NCBI GenBank assembly: GCA_030916975.1
Contig: JAUPVO010000035.1
Location: forward strand, 1-15,004
Reading direction: 5' to 3'
Source of the DNA: Patescibacteria group bacterium
GTDB lineage: Bacteria; Patescibacteriota; Minisyncoccia; Phycocordibacterales; UBA5272
DNA: 15,004 bases
Each line of letters opens with the position of its first letter. The first letter of the stretch is position 1. The translations under genes were made by a program, and so were the position numbers. Below, piece after piece: positions 7,547 to 15,004 of the stretch. The notes below the pieces were generated by a model. It worked only from the letters and a program-made list of their open reading frames with translations. It ran no database searches and was not told the DNA's origin.

Positions 7547-8119
7547 ATGACACGTTCTGGAGAGCGCAACTCCAATACTATGACAAAAAATTTATACAAA
7601 ATCGGAATGTCTATGGCCTTTATGCCAATCTTTGCATTGCCAGGAACTATAGATATCACGAGTACTACTTCTGCTACTGATATAATCGATCAGAACAAAG
7701 TGGAGATTAGTATTGAAGATGAGCGTCAGGTTAAGGCTGATAAGATTGCCAAATATTACGGCGACAGATCTATGCCACTATCTGACAAGGCTATGGATTT
7801 CGTTTTAGCAGCTGAAAAATACGACCTTGATTGGAGACTTCTTCCTGCGATTGCAGTGCGTGAGTCTTCTGGAGGTAAAAATGCTTGTTATAACAATCCG
7901 TTCGGTTGGGGATCTTGTAAAATTAAATTTTCTTCTCATGAGGAAGCTATAGAAACTTTAGCTAAAAACCTCGGAGGAGCTAACCCTAGAACCGCTTATT
8001 ATTATAAAGATAAGACCACCTTAGAAAAACTTTATTATTACAATGGTACTGTAGTTCCTACATATCCAAAGGAAGTGGTAAAGATTATGGATAGAATCGG
8101 TGGAGTAGAATTAGATTAA
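7547..8119 (+). CDS. Secreted lysozyme-like protein (glucosaminidase/lytic transglycosylase type)
   Basis: A 190-residue protein with a probable signal peptide: basic residues at 14 and 18, a hydrophobic stretch around 19-33, and small residues near 38-43 where cleavage could occur. The mature part carries LLPAIAVRESSGG (98-110), with E106 in the E-S-x-G setting of lysozyme-fold peptidoglycan hydrolases, followed by NNPFGWGSC. A region rich in Tyr (141-165) closes the fold. It probably cuts cell-wall glycan, either its own during growth or that of a neighbour cell; that choice is not visible here. The start is uncertain. ATG at 7547 has no ribosome site; ATG at 7580 (residue 12) has GGAG about 16 bases upstream and would give a tighter signal peptide. 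Two tandem promoters precede it and a strong terminator follows. Confidence 0.75.
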   Translation: MTRSGERNSNTMTKNLYKIGMSMAFMPIFALPGTIDITSTTSATDIIDQNKVEISIEDERQVKADKIAKYYGDRSMPLSDKAMDFVLAAEKYDLDWRLLPAIAVRESSGGKNACYNNPFGWGSCKIKFSSHEEAIETLAKNLGGANPRTAYYYKDKTTLEKLYYYNGTVVPTYPKEVVKIMDRIGGVELD

Positions 8120-8123
8120 TAAG

Positions 8124-8168
8124 ATAAAACATAAGAGCTGGCGCGAAGCGCCAGCTCTTATGTTTTAT
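8124..8168. terminator. Bidirectional terminator between the lysozyme-like gene and dnaE
   Basis: Two perfect 21-base arms (8124-8144 and 8148-8168) close on a GAA loop. The GC-rich core is GAGCTGGCGC, flanked outward by an A tract on the left and a T tract on the right, so each strand ends in a U-run. It can end both convergent transcripts. The dnaE stop codon (8165-8167) lies inside the stem. Confidence 0.9.
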
Positions 8169-11100
8169 ATCAGTTCCTTTATCTCATCTAATACAAAAGT
8201 CTTCTCATCATTACGGCTAGCCACTTTACCTTTTAATATTAATGGCTTGTCTATAGCTATTTTATCTTTAAGCTTCTCATAGGACCTAGGAAATACTGCT
8301 ACCTCAAAACTAGAAGTATAATCTCGAACATTTAAAAGAGCCATTTTGTCACCCTTTTTTGTTTTGGTAACTTTTATTTTTTCTATGATACAAGCAAAAG
8401 CAGTTTCAAATTCATCTGGATATTCATGTTGTATACGACTAATATTCACGTTGGTGGAGACTATTCTATCTTTCCATTTATCAAGTGGGAAGCCAGATAC
8501 ATATAATCCAAGTAGATTTTTTTCCCAAGCCAGCTTCTCTTCTGGAGTAGCTGCTGGAACAGATTTGAGCATGAATCTCGGTGCTTCAATCGAGCCAAAC
8601 AGACTGTCTTGCTCGGCATTATCTTTGATTACAGATTTGTGATGATCAAGAATTGCATCCATGTTAAGTATTATACTGTTGCGCTCAGACAATTCATCTA
8701 GAGCTCCAGACATGGCTAGAGCTTCAATCGATTTTTTGTTTAGGTTTTTGTGATGTATTCTGGTTAGAAAATTTTCAAAAGATGTGAATTTCCCATTTTT
8801 ATTCCTTTCTTCTATTATGGCGTCAGCTATGTCTTTACCAAAATTTTTAATTGTATAAAGTCCGAATCTAATCTCTTCTTTATCTGTGTCTTTATTCTTC
8901 ACTATTTCAAAACCACCATTTGAATAATTAATATCTGGAGGTAGAACATTAATATTTAGCTTTTGACATTCTGCCACTATTTCAGCTACTTTCTCAATAT
9001 CACCAGATTCATTAGTCATGATTGCCGTCATATAAGCTTCAGGAAAATTGGCTTTCATATATGCAGTTTGATAAGCCACACGCCCGTAACTAGCAGCATG
9101 AGCTTTGTTGAATCCGTAAGCCGCAAAAGGTTCAATACGTTGCCACAATTCTTGGATTTTTTTGTCTGATAAGCCATTAGCTTTAAACCCTTTGAATAAT
9201 TTTTCCTTCTGCTCATTCATTTCAGCTGGGATTTTTTTACCCATAGCTTTACGAAGCTTATCAGCTTCCAGCCAAGAGTAGCCAGCTAAATGTATAGCTA
9301 TTAACATCACGTCATCTTGATAAACTATCACTCCAAAAGATTGGTCCAATATAGGCTCTAGTCTAGCATCCAAATATTCTATTAGTTCAGGATTGTGTTT
9401 ACGTTTTATGTATTCTGGTATCATCTCAAGCGGTCCTGGGCGATAGAGGGCTACCATGGCATTAATATCATGTATACTGGTTGGTTTAAGTTCTTTGAGA
9501 AACCTAGTCATACCAGAACCGTTAAGCTGGAACAATCCCATAGTAGAACCTGCTGCCAACATCTCAAAAGTTTTTTTGTCATCTAGTGCTATCTCTTCTA
9601 TGTCTACATCTAGATTGTATTTATCCTTTACTATGTTTATGGCTGTGGCGAGAATGGAAAGATTGCGTATACCTAGGAAGTCGAACTTTAAGAGTCCAGC
9701 ATCTTCGATTTGATTCATGTCATATTGAGAGATTAATTTTCCTTCTCCTTTTGGATCATATTGAACTGGAGTCCAGTCTGTTATGGCTCGCGGTGATATA
9801 AGTGTGCCGGCAGCATGGACTCCGATGTGGCGGATTTTTCCTTCAACCTGCTTAGCCATGTCAATAATTATAGTGGCATCTCTATCAGTGTCATACATTT
9901 CTTTTAGTTCTGGAATCTCTTCGAGAGCTATGTCTATAGTTATTGGAAAACCTTGTTTAGGTGGTGGTATTAATCTAGATATTTTGTCGCCAACAATATA
10001 AGGAAAGTTCATTGACCTTGCCACATCACGTACAGCTCCGCGAGCTAACATAGTACCAAAAGTTCCTATCTGTCCAACATGGTCAGACCCATACTTATGT
10101 CTAGCATAATTAATTACGTCATCACGTCTATCGTCGGCATAATCCATGTCTATATCAGGTGCCGATGGACGTTCTGGGTTTAGAAATCTTTCAAAAGGTA
10201 ATTTGTATTCAAAAGGGTCACACTTCGTAATTCGAAGCAAATAGGTAACTAGTGATCCTGCAACTGATCCACGAATATTAGTTAAGATCTTGTTTTCTCT
10301 GGAATACCTTAACAAGTCATATACCACCAAGAAGTAAGGAGAGTATCCTTTGTTTTTGATCACCTCAAGCTCGTAGTCTAAACGTTTTATAACTTCCTCT
10401 GTGGCCTCCATGTTGCGAAGCTTTAGTCCCTCATAAGATAAATATCTTAATTCATCATTATAATTATCTTTGTAATTACATTCTATATTTGGGAAAACCC
10501 AATTATTAAGCTCCACTTCAAAATCAATCTGATTCTTAATCTTTTCTGTATTAATCAAAGCCTCTGGAATATCGGAAAAAGCCACAATAAATTCTTCTTT
10601 GTTTAATAATGAAAAGTCAGCTTGAGCAAAATAGTTTTTGTATAATTCTTCTGAATCTATTTCACTATCAACTTGCAAAAATACTTTGTGAGCTGGCTTG
10701 TCATTGATGGATATGTAGTGGGTGTTGAGAGTGGCGACTAGCTTGGCGTTTAATTTGTCGTGGTATTCAGTAGCAAAATTAATTGTATTTCGTCTTATAT
10801 CATTACCTCTGTCCATGTATGTATGATTGGTAATCTCTAAATAAAAATTATCTGGAAAGTATTTTTGATAATTATTATAAATCTCCTCAGCCTTTTTAAA
10901 ATTATTAACTGCTAGTGGAACAGAAATCTCGCCCCAAGGTCCGCCAGAGAGAGCAATTAGTCCTTCATTTAAGTTATGGAATTCTTCATGTATAGGAGAG
11001 TTTTTGTCATAGGCTACTTCGTCACCGTCTTTGTGAAAGTCACTCCAGAGTAAATGCGGAATTTTATTTTTAGAGTCTTTGGTGTTGGCGATGGAAACAA

Positions 11101-11422
11101 GTCTCATCAGATTCTTATACCCAAGATAGTTATAGGGTATCAAAACCAAATCATAGAATTGATTGTTAGATTTTATTTTTAATTCAGTTCCTATTATTGG
11201 TTTAAGGTTTTCTTTTTTACAGATTTTGATAAGTTCTATAGCACCATACATATTGTTACTATCAGAGATAGCGCAAGCATCGTAGCCAAGTTCTTTACTT
11301 TTTTTGACTAGTGTTGACATGTCTGGTAGAGCTCGCAGTAAAGAGTAGTGAGTGTGATTACGAAGAGAGACAGGGTTTAGATTGCCTATGTTGATATTGT
11401 CTTTGTTAGAAAGAGTTGTCAT
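8165..11422 (-). CDS. dnaE: DNA polymerase III alpha subunit
   Basis: The replicative polymerase. The N-terminal PHP domain has RNHTHYSLL (H23, H25), but its second motif reads AISDSNNM, with Ser55 where active PHP domains usually have His (TDHGNM), so metal-dependent proofreading there is doubtful. The polymerase core has RGSVAGS (384-390), PDIDMD with D423 and D425, and LLKFDFLG with D581, the three catalytic aspartates of the C-family. GFNKAHAASYG and the helix-hairpin-helix region follow. An OB-fold lies at about 1000-1085. The length of 1085 compares with about 1160 in E. coli; the protein ends after the OB-fold, so the tau-binding tail appears absent, as in many small bacterial genomes. 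Start at 11422: a -10 box lies 10 bases upstream and no ribosome site is seen. It is divergent from the transporter gene. Confidence 0.97.
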   Translation of the reverse strand: MTTLSNKDNINIGNLNPVSLRNHTHYSLLRALPDMSTLVKKSKELGYDACAISDSNNMYGAIELIKICKKENLKPIIGTELKIKSNNQFYDLVLIPYNYLGYKNLMRLVSIANTKDSKNKIPHLLWSDFHKDGDEVAYDKNSPIHEEFHNLNEGLIALSGGPWGEISVPLAVNNFKKAEEIYNNYQKYFPDNFYLEITNHTYMDRGNDIRRNTINFATEYHDKLNAKLVATLNTHYISINDKPAHKVFLQVDSEIDSEELYKNYFAQADFSLLNKEEFIVAFSDIPEALINTEKIKNQIDFEVELNNWVFPNIECNYKDNYNDELRYLSYEGLKLRNMEATEEVIKRLDYELEVIKNKGYSPYFLVVYDLLRYSRENKILTNIRGSVAGSLVTYLLRITKCDPFEYKLPFERFLNPERPSAPDIDMDYADDRRDDVINYARHKYGSDHVGQIGTFGTMLARGAVRDVARSMNFPYIVGDKISRLIPPPKQGFPITIDIALEEIPELKEMYDTDRDATIIIDMAKQVEGKIRHIGVHAAGTLISPRAITDWTPVQYDPKGEGKLISQYDMNQIEDAGLLKFDFLGIRNLSILATAINIVKDKYNLDVDIEEIALDDKKTFEMLAAGSTMGLFQLNGSGMTRFLKELKPTSIHDINAMVALYRPGPLEMIPEYIKRKHNPELIEYLDARLEPILDQSFGVIVYQDDVMLIAIHLAGYSWLEADKLRKAMGKKIPAEMNEQKEKLFKGFKANGLSDKKIQELWQRIEPFAAYGFNKAHAASYGRVAYQTAYMKANFPEAYMTAIMTNESGDIEKVAEIVAECQKLNINVLPPDINYSNGGFEIVKNKDTDKEEIRFGLYTIKNFGKDIADAIIEERNKNGKFTSFENFLTRIHHKNLNKKSIEALAMSGALDELSERNSIILNMDAILDHHKSVIKDNAEQDSLFGSIEAPRFMLKSVPAATPEEKLAWEKNLLGLYVSGFPLDKWKDRIVSTNVNISRIQHEYPDEFETAFACIIEKIKVTKTKKGDKMALLNVRDYTSSFEVAVFPRSYEKLKDKIAIDKPLILKGKVASRNDEKTFVLDEIKELI

Positions 11423-11432
11423 CTTACTTGCT

Positions 11433-11438
11433 ATTATA
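11433..11438 (-). promoter_or_regulatory. Extended -10 box of dnaE
   Basis: TATAAT preceded by TGT (minus strand), 10 bases before the ATG at 11422. The hexamer 17 bases upstream matches the -35 consensus in only three positions. The mRNA leader would be about 2-4 bases. Confidence 0.55.
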
Positions 11439-11510
11439 ACAAAAAATATTACACAGGTCTTTATTTACTTTTTAGATTTTAGTGATGCTATAACTTATCA
11501 ATTTATTGTG

Positions 11511-11547
11511 TGATATAATTATTTGCAGTATAAATCAATAGTATAAT
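11511..11547 (+). promoter_or_regulatory. Two -10 boxes before the EamA-type transporter gene
   Basis: The first is TGATATAAT (11511-11519), an extended -10 that would give a leader of about 30 bases. The second is TATAAT (11542-11547), exactly 7 bases before the ATG at 11555, which would give a leaderless mRNA. Neither has a good -35 at the usual distance. Which one is used cannot be told. Confidence 0.45.
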
Positions 11548-11554
11548 TAATTTT

Positions 11555-12007
11555 ATGAATCCATTATTTTTTGCACTAGTCGGAGCCTTCTTTGCTTCTA
11601 TAGGAACTATATTTGCTAAGTATGGCCTAAAAGGAATAGATAGCAATTTGCTTACAAGTATAAGAGGAATAGTCATGGCTATTATAGTTACCGGAGCAGC
11701 CCTGCTTATTGGCAAGCTAGATTGGCAAGCTATGCATTCATTAAGTGGTAAGCAGTGGACCTATATTATACTTTCTGGTGCTGGCGGAGCTTTGTCTTGG
11801 CTTTTCTTCTATTACGCATTATCAAATGGTCCAGTACTTGGAGTCACTGTTATAGATAAGCTGTCCATAGTTATCACAGCGCTACTTGCCATTTTGTTAC
11901 TTGGAGAAAAGTTAACTCTCTCATCTTCTTTTGGATTATTTTTAGTGGCCATCGGTAGCGTGTTGGTGGCTGTACCTTTTGACAAAATAATCTCTATATT
12001 TAAATAA
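11555..12007 (+). CDS. EamA/DMT-superfamily transporter, short five-helix (BAT) type
   Basis: A 150-residue membrane protein with five hydrophobic segments, roughly 3-22, 32-53, 70-88, 92-115 and 121-143. Typical EamA features are FAKYGLKGIDSN after helix 1, WLFFYYALSNGP leading into helix 4, and LLGEKLT before the last helix. Most DMT exporters have ten helices from two EamA copies. A single five-helix unit fits the bacterial/archaeal transporter (BAT) family, whose members are thought to act as dimers. The substrate is unknown; DMT members export small metabolites. The gene ends 9 bases from the convergent DUF817 gene, with no hairpin between them. Confidence 0.85.
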   Translation: MNPLFFALVGAFFASIGTIFAKYGLKGIDSNLLTSIRGIVMAIIVTGAALLIGKLDWQAMHSLSGKQWTYIILSGAGGALSWLFFYYALSNGPVLGVTVIDKLSIVITALLAILLLGEKLTLSSSFGLFLVAIGSVLVAVPFDKIISIFK

Positions 12008-12016
12008 TTCAATATT

Positions 12017-12793
12017 TTAAGAGTTATTATTTTTGGAGTTTTGATCTTTACTTAAGATCGTAATTATTATAAAAGAGAAAATCATAAGCATATACCAAGA
12101 GGTGTATTTGTCAAATGAAACTGGTTGCCAGCTCAGGATTTGATTTGGGTATGACCAGATCCTAAAAAGAGTACCAGCTTGTTCACTGAGCCAGATAACA
12201 AAGGCGCTCAGAGCATTGGCAACAAGAGGGTTTATCTGTACTATCTTATCTGTTATCTCTACGTATAACTTTGTTTTCCAAAATAGTAGTATGGCAATAG
12301 CTAGTATGACGTATCTAAAATCATAAATATAATGATTGGTAAAAAAATTGATGTATATTCCCAAGCCAAGTAATAGCAAACTTGTGTTACTTGGAAGATT
12401 AATAAATCTGAATTTGTTAATCTTCCAAGCTCTAAAAATATAAGAACCGATTGCAGAGTACATGAAGCCAGTAAAAAGCGGAACTGAAGCAATGCTGAAT
12501 ATGGCTTGATTGGGGTATACCCAAGACCCTATACTGACTTTGTATATTTCCATTAACATTGCAAAAATATGAAAGACTAAAATTATAAGAACTTCTTTTA
12601 TTGTTTCTATTTTAAAATACAAAAATACAATTTGAGTTATTATGGCTATAAGAAAAAGAAGGTCGTATCTCAGTATATTACTTGGCATATAAAAGTAACT
12701 AAGAGCAATGAAGAAAAGCAGTACGCCTCCAAAAATAGCGCTGGAACTTTGTTTAAAAAGAAATATTTTTGTTTGCTGCCAGAGACTTTGCAT
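12017..12793 (-). CDS. DUF817 family membrane protein
   Basis: From ATG at 12793 this gives 258 residues with about eight hydrophobic segments. The family signature is clear: LRYDLLFLIAI, then MEIYKVSIGSWVYPNQ, then SVPLFTGFMYSAIGSYI and FRAW, with a second SYPNQ near the C-terminus. The function of DUF817 proteins is not known to me. An upstream TTG at 12829 would add 12 residues (MQKCCYLSKIEN), but that TTG is part of the putative -35 box, and the -10 box TAAAAT lies exactly 7 bases before the ATG. I therefore prefer the ATG with a leaderless mRNA. No partner gene is evident; trhO is divergent and the transporter convergent. Confidence 0.85.
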   Translation of the reverse strand: MQSLWQQTKIFLFKQSSSAIFGGVLLFFIALSYFYMPSNILRYDLLFLIAIITQIVFLYFKIETIKEVLIILVFHIFAMLMEIYKVSIGSWVYPNQAIFSIASVPLFTGFMYSAIGSYIFRAWKINKFRFINLPSNTSLLLLGLGIYINFFTNHYIYDFRYVILAIAILLFWKTKLYVEITDKIVQINPLVANALSAFVIWLSEQAGTLFRIWSYPNQILSWQPVSFDKYTSWYMLMIFSFIIITILSKDQNSKNNNS

Positions 12794-12800
12794 ATTTTCT

Positions 12801-12829
12801 ATTTTAGATAAATAACAACATTTTTGCAA
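12801..12829 (-). promoter_or_regulatory. Promoter of the DUF817 gene
   Basis: TTGCAA (12824-12829, 4 of 6), a 17-base spacer and TAAAAT (12801-12806, 5 of 6), then 7 bases to the ATG at 12793. The start of transcription would fall at the start codon. Confidence 0.5.
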
Positions 12830-12830
12830 A

Positions 12831-12859
12831 TTGAAAATTATATAGAATAATGTTATTAT
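12831..12859 (+). promoter_or_regulatory. Promoter of the trhO-like gene
   Basis: TTGAAA (12831-12836, 5 of 6), a 17-base spacer and TATTAT (12854-12859, 5 of 6) with TGT before it as an extended -10. It predicts a leader of about 41 bases to the ATG at 12907; no Shine-Dalgarno sequence is seen in that leader. Its -35 lies one base from the -35 of the divergent DUF817 promoter. Confidence 0.55.
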
Positions 12860-12906
12860 TTTATATATTAAAATTTATTTAACACTGCAAGTTAGATTCA
12901 AATTAT

Positions 12907-13803
12907 ATGCAACACAAGATTATTCTTTTTTATAAATATACCAATATTAAAAATCCAGAACTTCTAATGGAGCGCGAGAAGGCTGTCTGCGAAGTGCTCG
13001 ACTTAAAAGGCAGAATTATTATCGCAGAAGAAGGGCTTAATGGAACATTAGAGGGAACGACAGAAAATATTGATAAATACATTAAGCACATTCATTCTGA
13101 CAAAAAGTTCAAGTTAATGGATATTAAGTGGAGCGAAGGAACTGGGAGCTCTTTCCCTAAACTTTCCATAAGAGTTCGTGACGAGATAGTTGGACAAAAA
13201 CTTCCAAAAAGAATTAACCCTAATAAGTTAACTGGAATACATCTTCCTCCACATGAACTTCATAAGTGGTATAGAGAAGGAAAAGATGATTTTGTGATAG
13301 TAGATATGCGTAGCAAATATGAGACTATGTGCGGTGTTTTCGACAAGACTATAGATATAGATGTTGATGCTAGTAGAGATCTAGTAAAATCAAAAGAATT
13401 AGAGACAATAAAAAAGGCTGTAGAAGATGGCAAAAAAATAATTACAGTTTGTACCGGCGGAGTGAAGTGTGAGCGCATGTCAGGCTATCTAATTGATCTT
13501 GGAATAGAGAAAAAAAATGTTTACCAACTTCATAACGGTATACATGCTTATATGCAAGAATTCCCTGGAGAAGATTTCGCTGGAACACTATATACTTTTG
13601 ATGGACGTAAGACTATGCATTTCGGAGGAGAAAATAGAAGGATATACGGTAAGTGCTATAAATGTTCTATTCCTTGTGAAGAGGTTTATGATGTCTACGA
13701 AGAAGATGGGCATGAGTATCAGAGAATAGTTTGCGATAACTGTGTCAAAGATATAGCGAGTGCCAGAAGAGGGAATGTATATCGTAACAGAGTTAATAAT
13801 TAA
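12907..13803 (+). CDS. trhO: Rhodanese-domain tRNA uridine(34) hydroxylase, TrhO/YceA family
   Basis: A 298-residue protein in the YceA layout. An N-terminal acylphosphatase-like domain (about 1-95) carries IIIAEEGLNGTLEG (37-50). A rhodanese domain (about 115-225) has VDMRSKYE and the active-site loop VCTGGVKCERMSGYL with C182 and C188. A C-terminal tail has C250, C253, C257, C276 and C279, likely a zinc site. In E. coli TrhO makes 5-hydroxyuridine at wobble position 34 of certain tRNAs using O2; C182 lines up with its essential cysteine. If this organism is anaerobic, the O2-dependent role is open to question, and some databases call such proteins simply rhodanese-related sulfurtransferases. 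The length fits the family. A strong palindromic terminator follows 14 bases after the stop, so it is transcribed alone. Confidence 0.9.
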   Translation: MQHKIILFYKYTNIKNPELLMEREKAVCEVLDLKGRIIIAEEGLNGTLEGTTENIDKYIKHIHSDKKFKLMDIKWSEGTGSSFPKLSIRVRDEIVGQKLPKRINPNKLTGIHLPPHELHKWYREGKDDFVIVDMRSKYETMCGVFDKTIDIDVDASRDLVKSKELETIKKAVEDGKKIITVCTGGVKCERMSGYLIDLGIEKKNVYQLHNGIHAYMQEFPGEDFAGTLYTFDGRKTMHFGGENRRIYGKCYKCSIPCEEVYDVYEEDGHEYQRIVCDNCVKDIASARRGNVYRNRVNN

Positions 13804-13817
13804 TTTATAAAATAATT

Positions 13818-13861
13818 CTAAGTCAAAAGCCAGCTAATTAATTAGCTGGCTTTTGACTTAG
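13818..13861. terminator. Perfect 44-base palindrome, terminator of the trhO-like gene
   Basis: The 22-base arms are exact reverse complements with no spacer; the centre is AATTAATT. The inner stem GCCAGCTAATT/AATTAGCTGGC is flanked by AAAA on the left and TTTT on the right, so it can act as an intrinsic terminator in both directions. It separates trhO from the rRNA leader. Confidence 0.85.
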
Positions 13862-13928
13862 CCAGGTCTTCTATTGCTAAGCATTTTTAAGGTCTTAGGA
13901 TTAGATAGGGGGACATTGTAGGAATTGC

Positions 13929-13957
13929 TTGCTTTTTTGTTTTGCCTATGATATACT
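13929..13957 (+). promoter_or_regulatory. Probable rRNA operon promoter
   Basis: TTGCTT (13929-13934, 3 of 6), a 17-base spacer and TATACT (13952-13957, 5 of 6) with TGA before it, an extended -10. The predicted start near 13964 gives a 16S leader of about 220 bases. Confidence 0.5.
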
Positions 13958-13998
13958 TGTCTCCACGCTCGTTGACAAATCAATATTGTGGAAGTGGG

Positions 13999-14022
13999 CA
14001 AGTAAATCTCAAACGTTACTTG
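13999..14022 (+). repeat. Hairpin in the rRNA leader
   Basis: CAAGTAA (13999-14005) and TTACTTG (14016-14022) are perfect reverse complements around a 10-base loop, about 35 bases after the predicted transcription start. It could be a boxB-like antitermination element or a folding aid for the precursor; neither is shown by the sequence. Confidence 0.35.
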
Positions 14023-14185
14023 TTAGTCAAAGCAACAAATGAGTTGAATAGTTTTATTCTAATTTCATTTATGACCCCTTCCAATCCAACTGTTAAAGTG
14101 TTTTTCAAGTTTATAATCAATTTATATTGTTATACATTTGTTAAAAATATTTTTAACGCATGTACGAACCTTTTGTTCCACTTTT

Positions 14186-15004
<819 letters not shown>

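Larger units (their letters stand above)
13862..14185 (+). other. Leader region of the rRNA operon
   Basis: These 324 bases hold the probable rRNA promoter (13929-13957), a leader hairpin (13999-14022), a further TTGACA (13972-13977) and a TATAAT (14112-14117), neither with a good partner. An 83-codon frame at 13942-14193 runs into the 16S gene and is not credible. I do not recognise a boxA antitermination site. The RNase III stem expected around 16S cannot be checked, because its other half lies beyond the window. Confidence 0.5.

Noticed and set aside
8346..10001. Several plus-strand frames of 63-98 codons opposite dnaE
   Set aside because: They are antisense shadows of a strongly conserved gene and have no promoter, ribosome site or recognisable domain.
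11503..12012. Minus-strand frames opposite the EamA-type transporter
   Set aside because: The plus-strand frame has clear five-helix EamA features; the opposite frames have no family signature.
624..13803. Reassignment of TGA, as in Absconditabacteria and Gracilibacteria
   Set aside because: None of the seven intact genes stops at TGA, but none has an in-frame TGA either, and all read through full-length families with the standard code.

Overview
The window is AT-rich bacterial chromosome read with the standard code: six of the seven intact genes stop at TAA, one at TAG, and none contains an in-frame TGA. The partial 16S rRNA at the right edge points to the Candidate Phyla Radiation (Patescibacteria). 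It has A in place of C in the 515F site, with a compensating change in the 530-loop pseudoknot, and three differences in the EUB338 site, two of which compensate each other. The gene content agrees: a short DnaE without the C-terminal tau-binding part, a small secreted lysozyme-like protein, and mRNAs with almost no leader. I cannot name the phylum with confidence; the Microgenomates/Katanobacteria/Dojkabacteria side is a guess from the helix-15 sequence.

Left block (1-7162). A histidine-phosphatase gene runs off the left edge on the minus strand and is frameshifted near 126-163. After an intergenic stretch with a 23-bp hyphenated palindrome comes a 1632-residue superfamily 1 (UPF1/DNA2-like) helicase with a C-terminal PD-(D/E)XK nuclease. 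It converges tail to tail, with overlapping stop codons, on a 499-residue DUF2779 protein that joins a Cas4-like nuclease to a DEDDy-type exonuclease. A tRNA-Glu(CTC) gene follows on the minus strand. This helicase/nuclease pair is the best candidate here for an uncharacterised DNA-processing or defence module.

Middle block (7163-12829). A lysozyme-like secreted protein lies behind a cluster of TTGACA boxes. It shares a 45-base bidirectional terminator with convergent dnaE. Divergent from dnaE is a five-helix EamA/DMT transporter (BAT type), which converges on a DUF817 membrane protein with 9 bases between them.

Right block (12830-15004). A trhO/YceA-like rhodanese-domain tRNA hydroxylase gene is divergent from the DUF817 gene; their -35 boxes are one base apart. 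It ends in a perfect 44-base palindromic terminator. An rRNA leader with a promoter then leads into the first ~820 bases of 16S rRNA.

Across the window, -10 boxes sit very close to start codons. In three genes the gap between hexamer and ATG is exactly 7 bases, as expected if transcription starts at the A of the ATG. Apart from one AGG before the broken phosphatase gene and one distant GGAG before the lysozyme-like gene, no Shine-Dalgarno sequence is seen. Leaderless or near-leaderless translation therefore seems common here.
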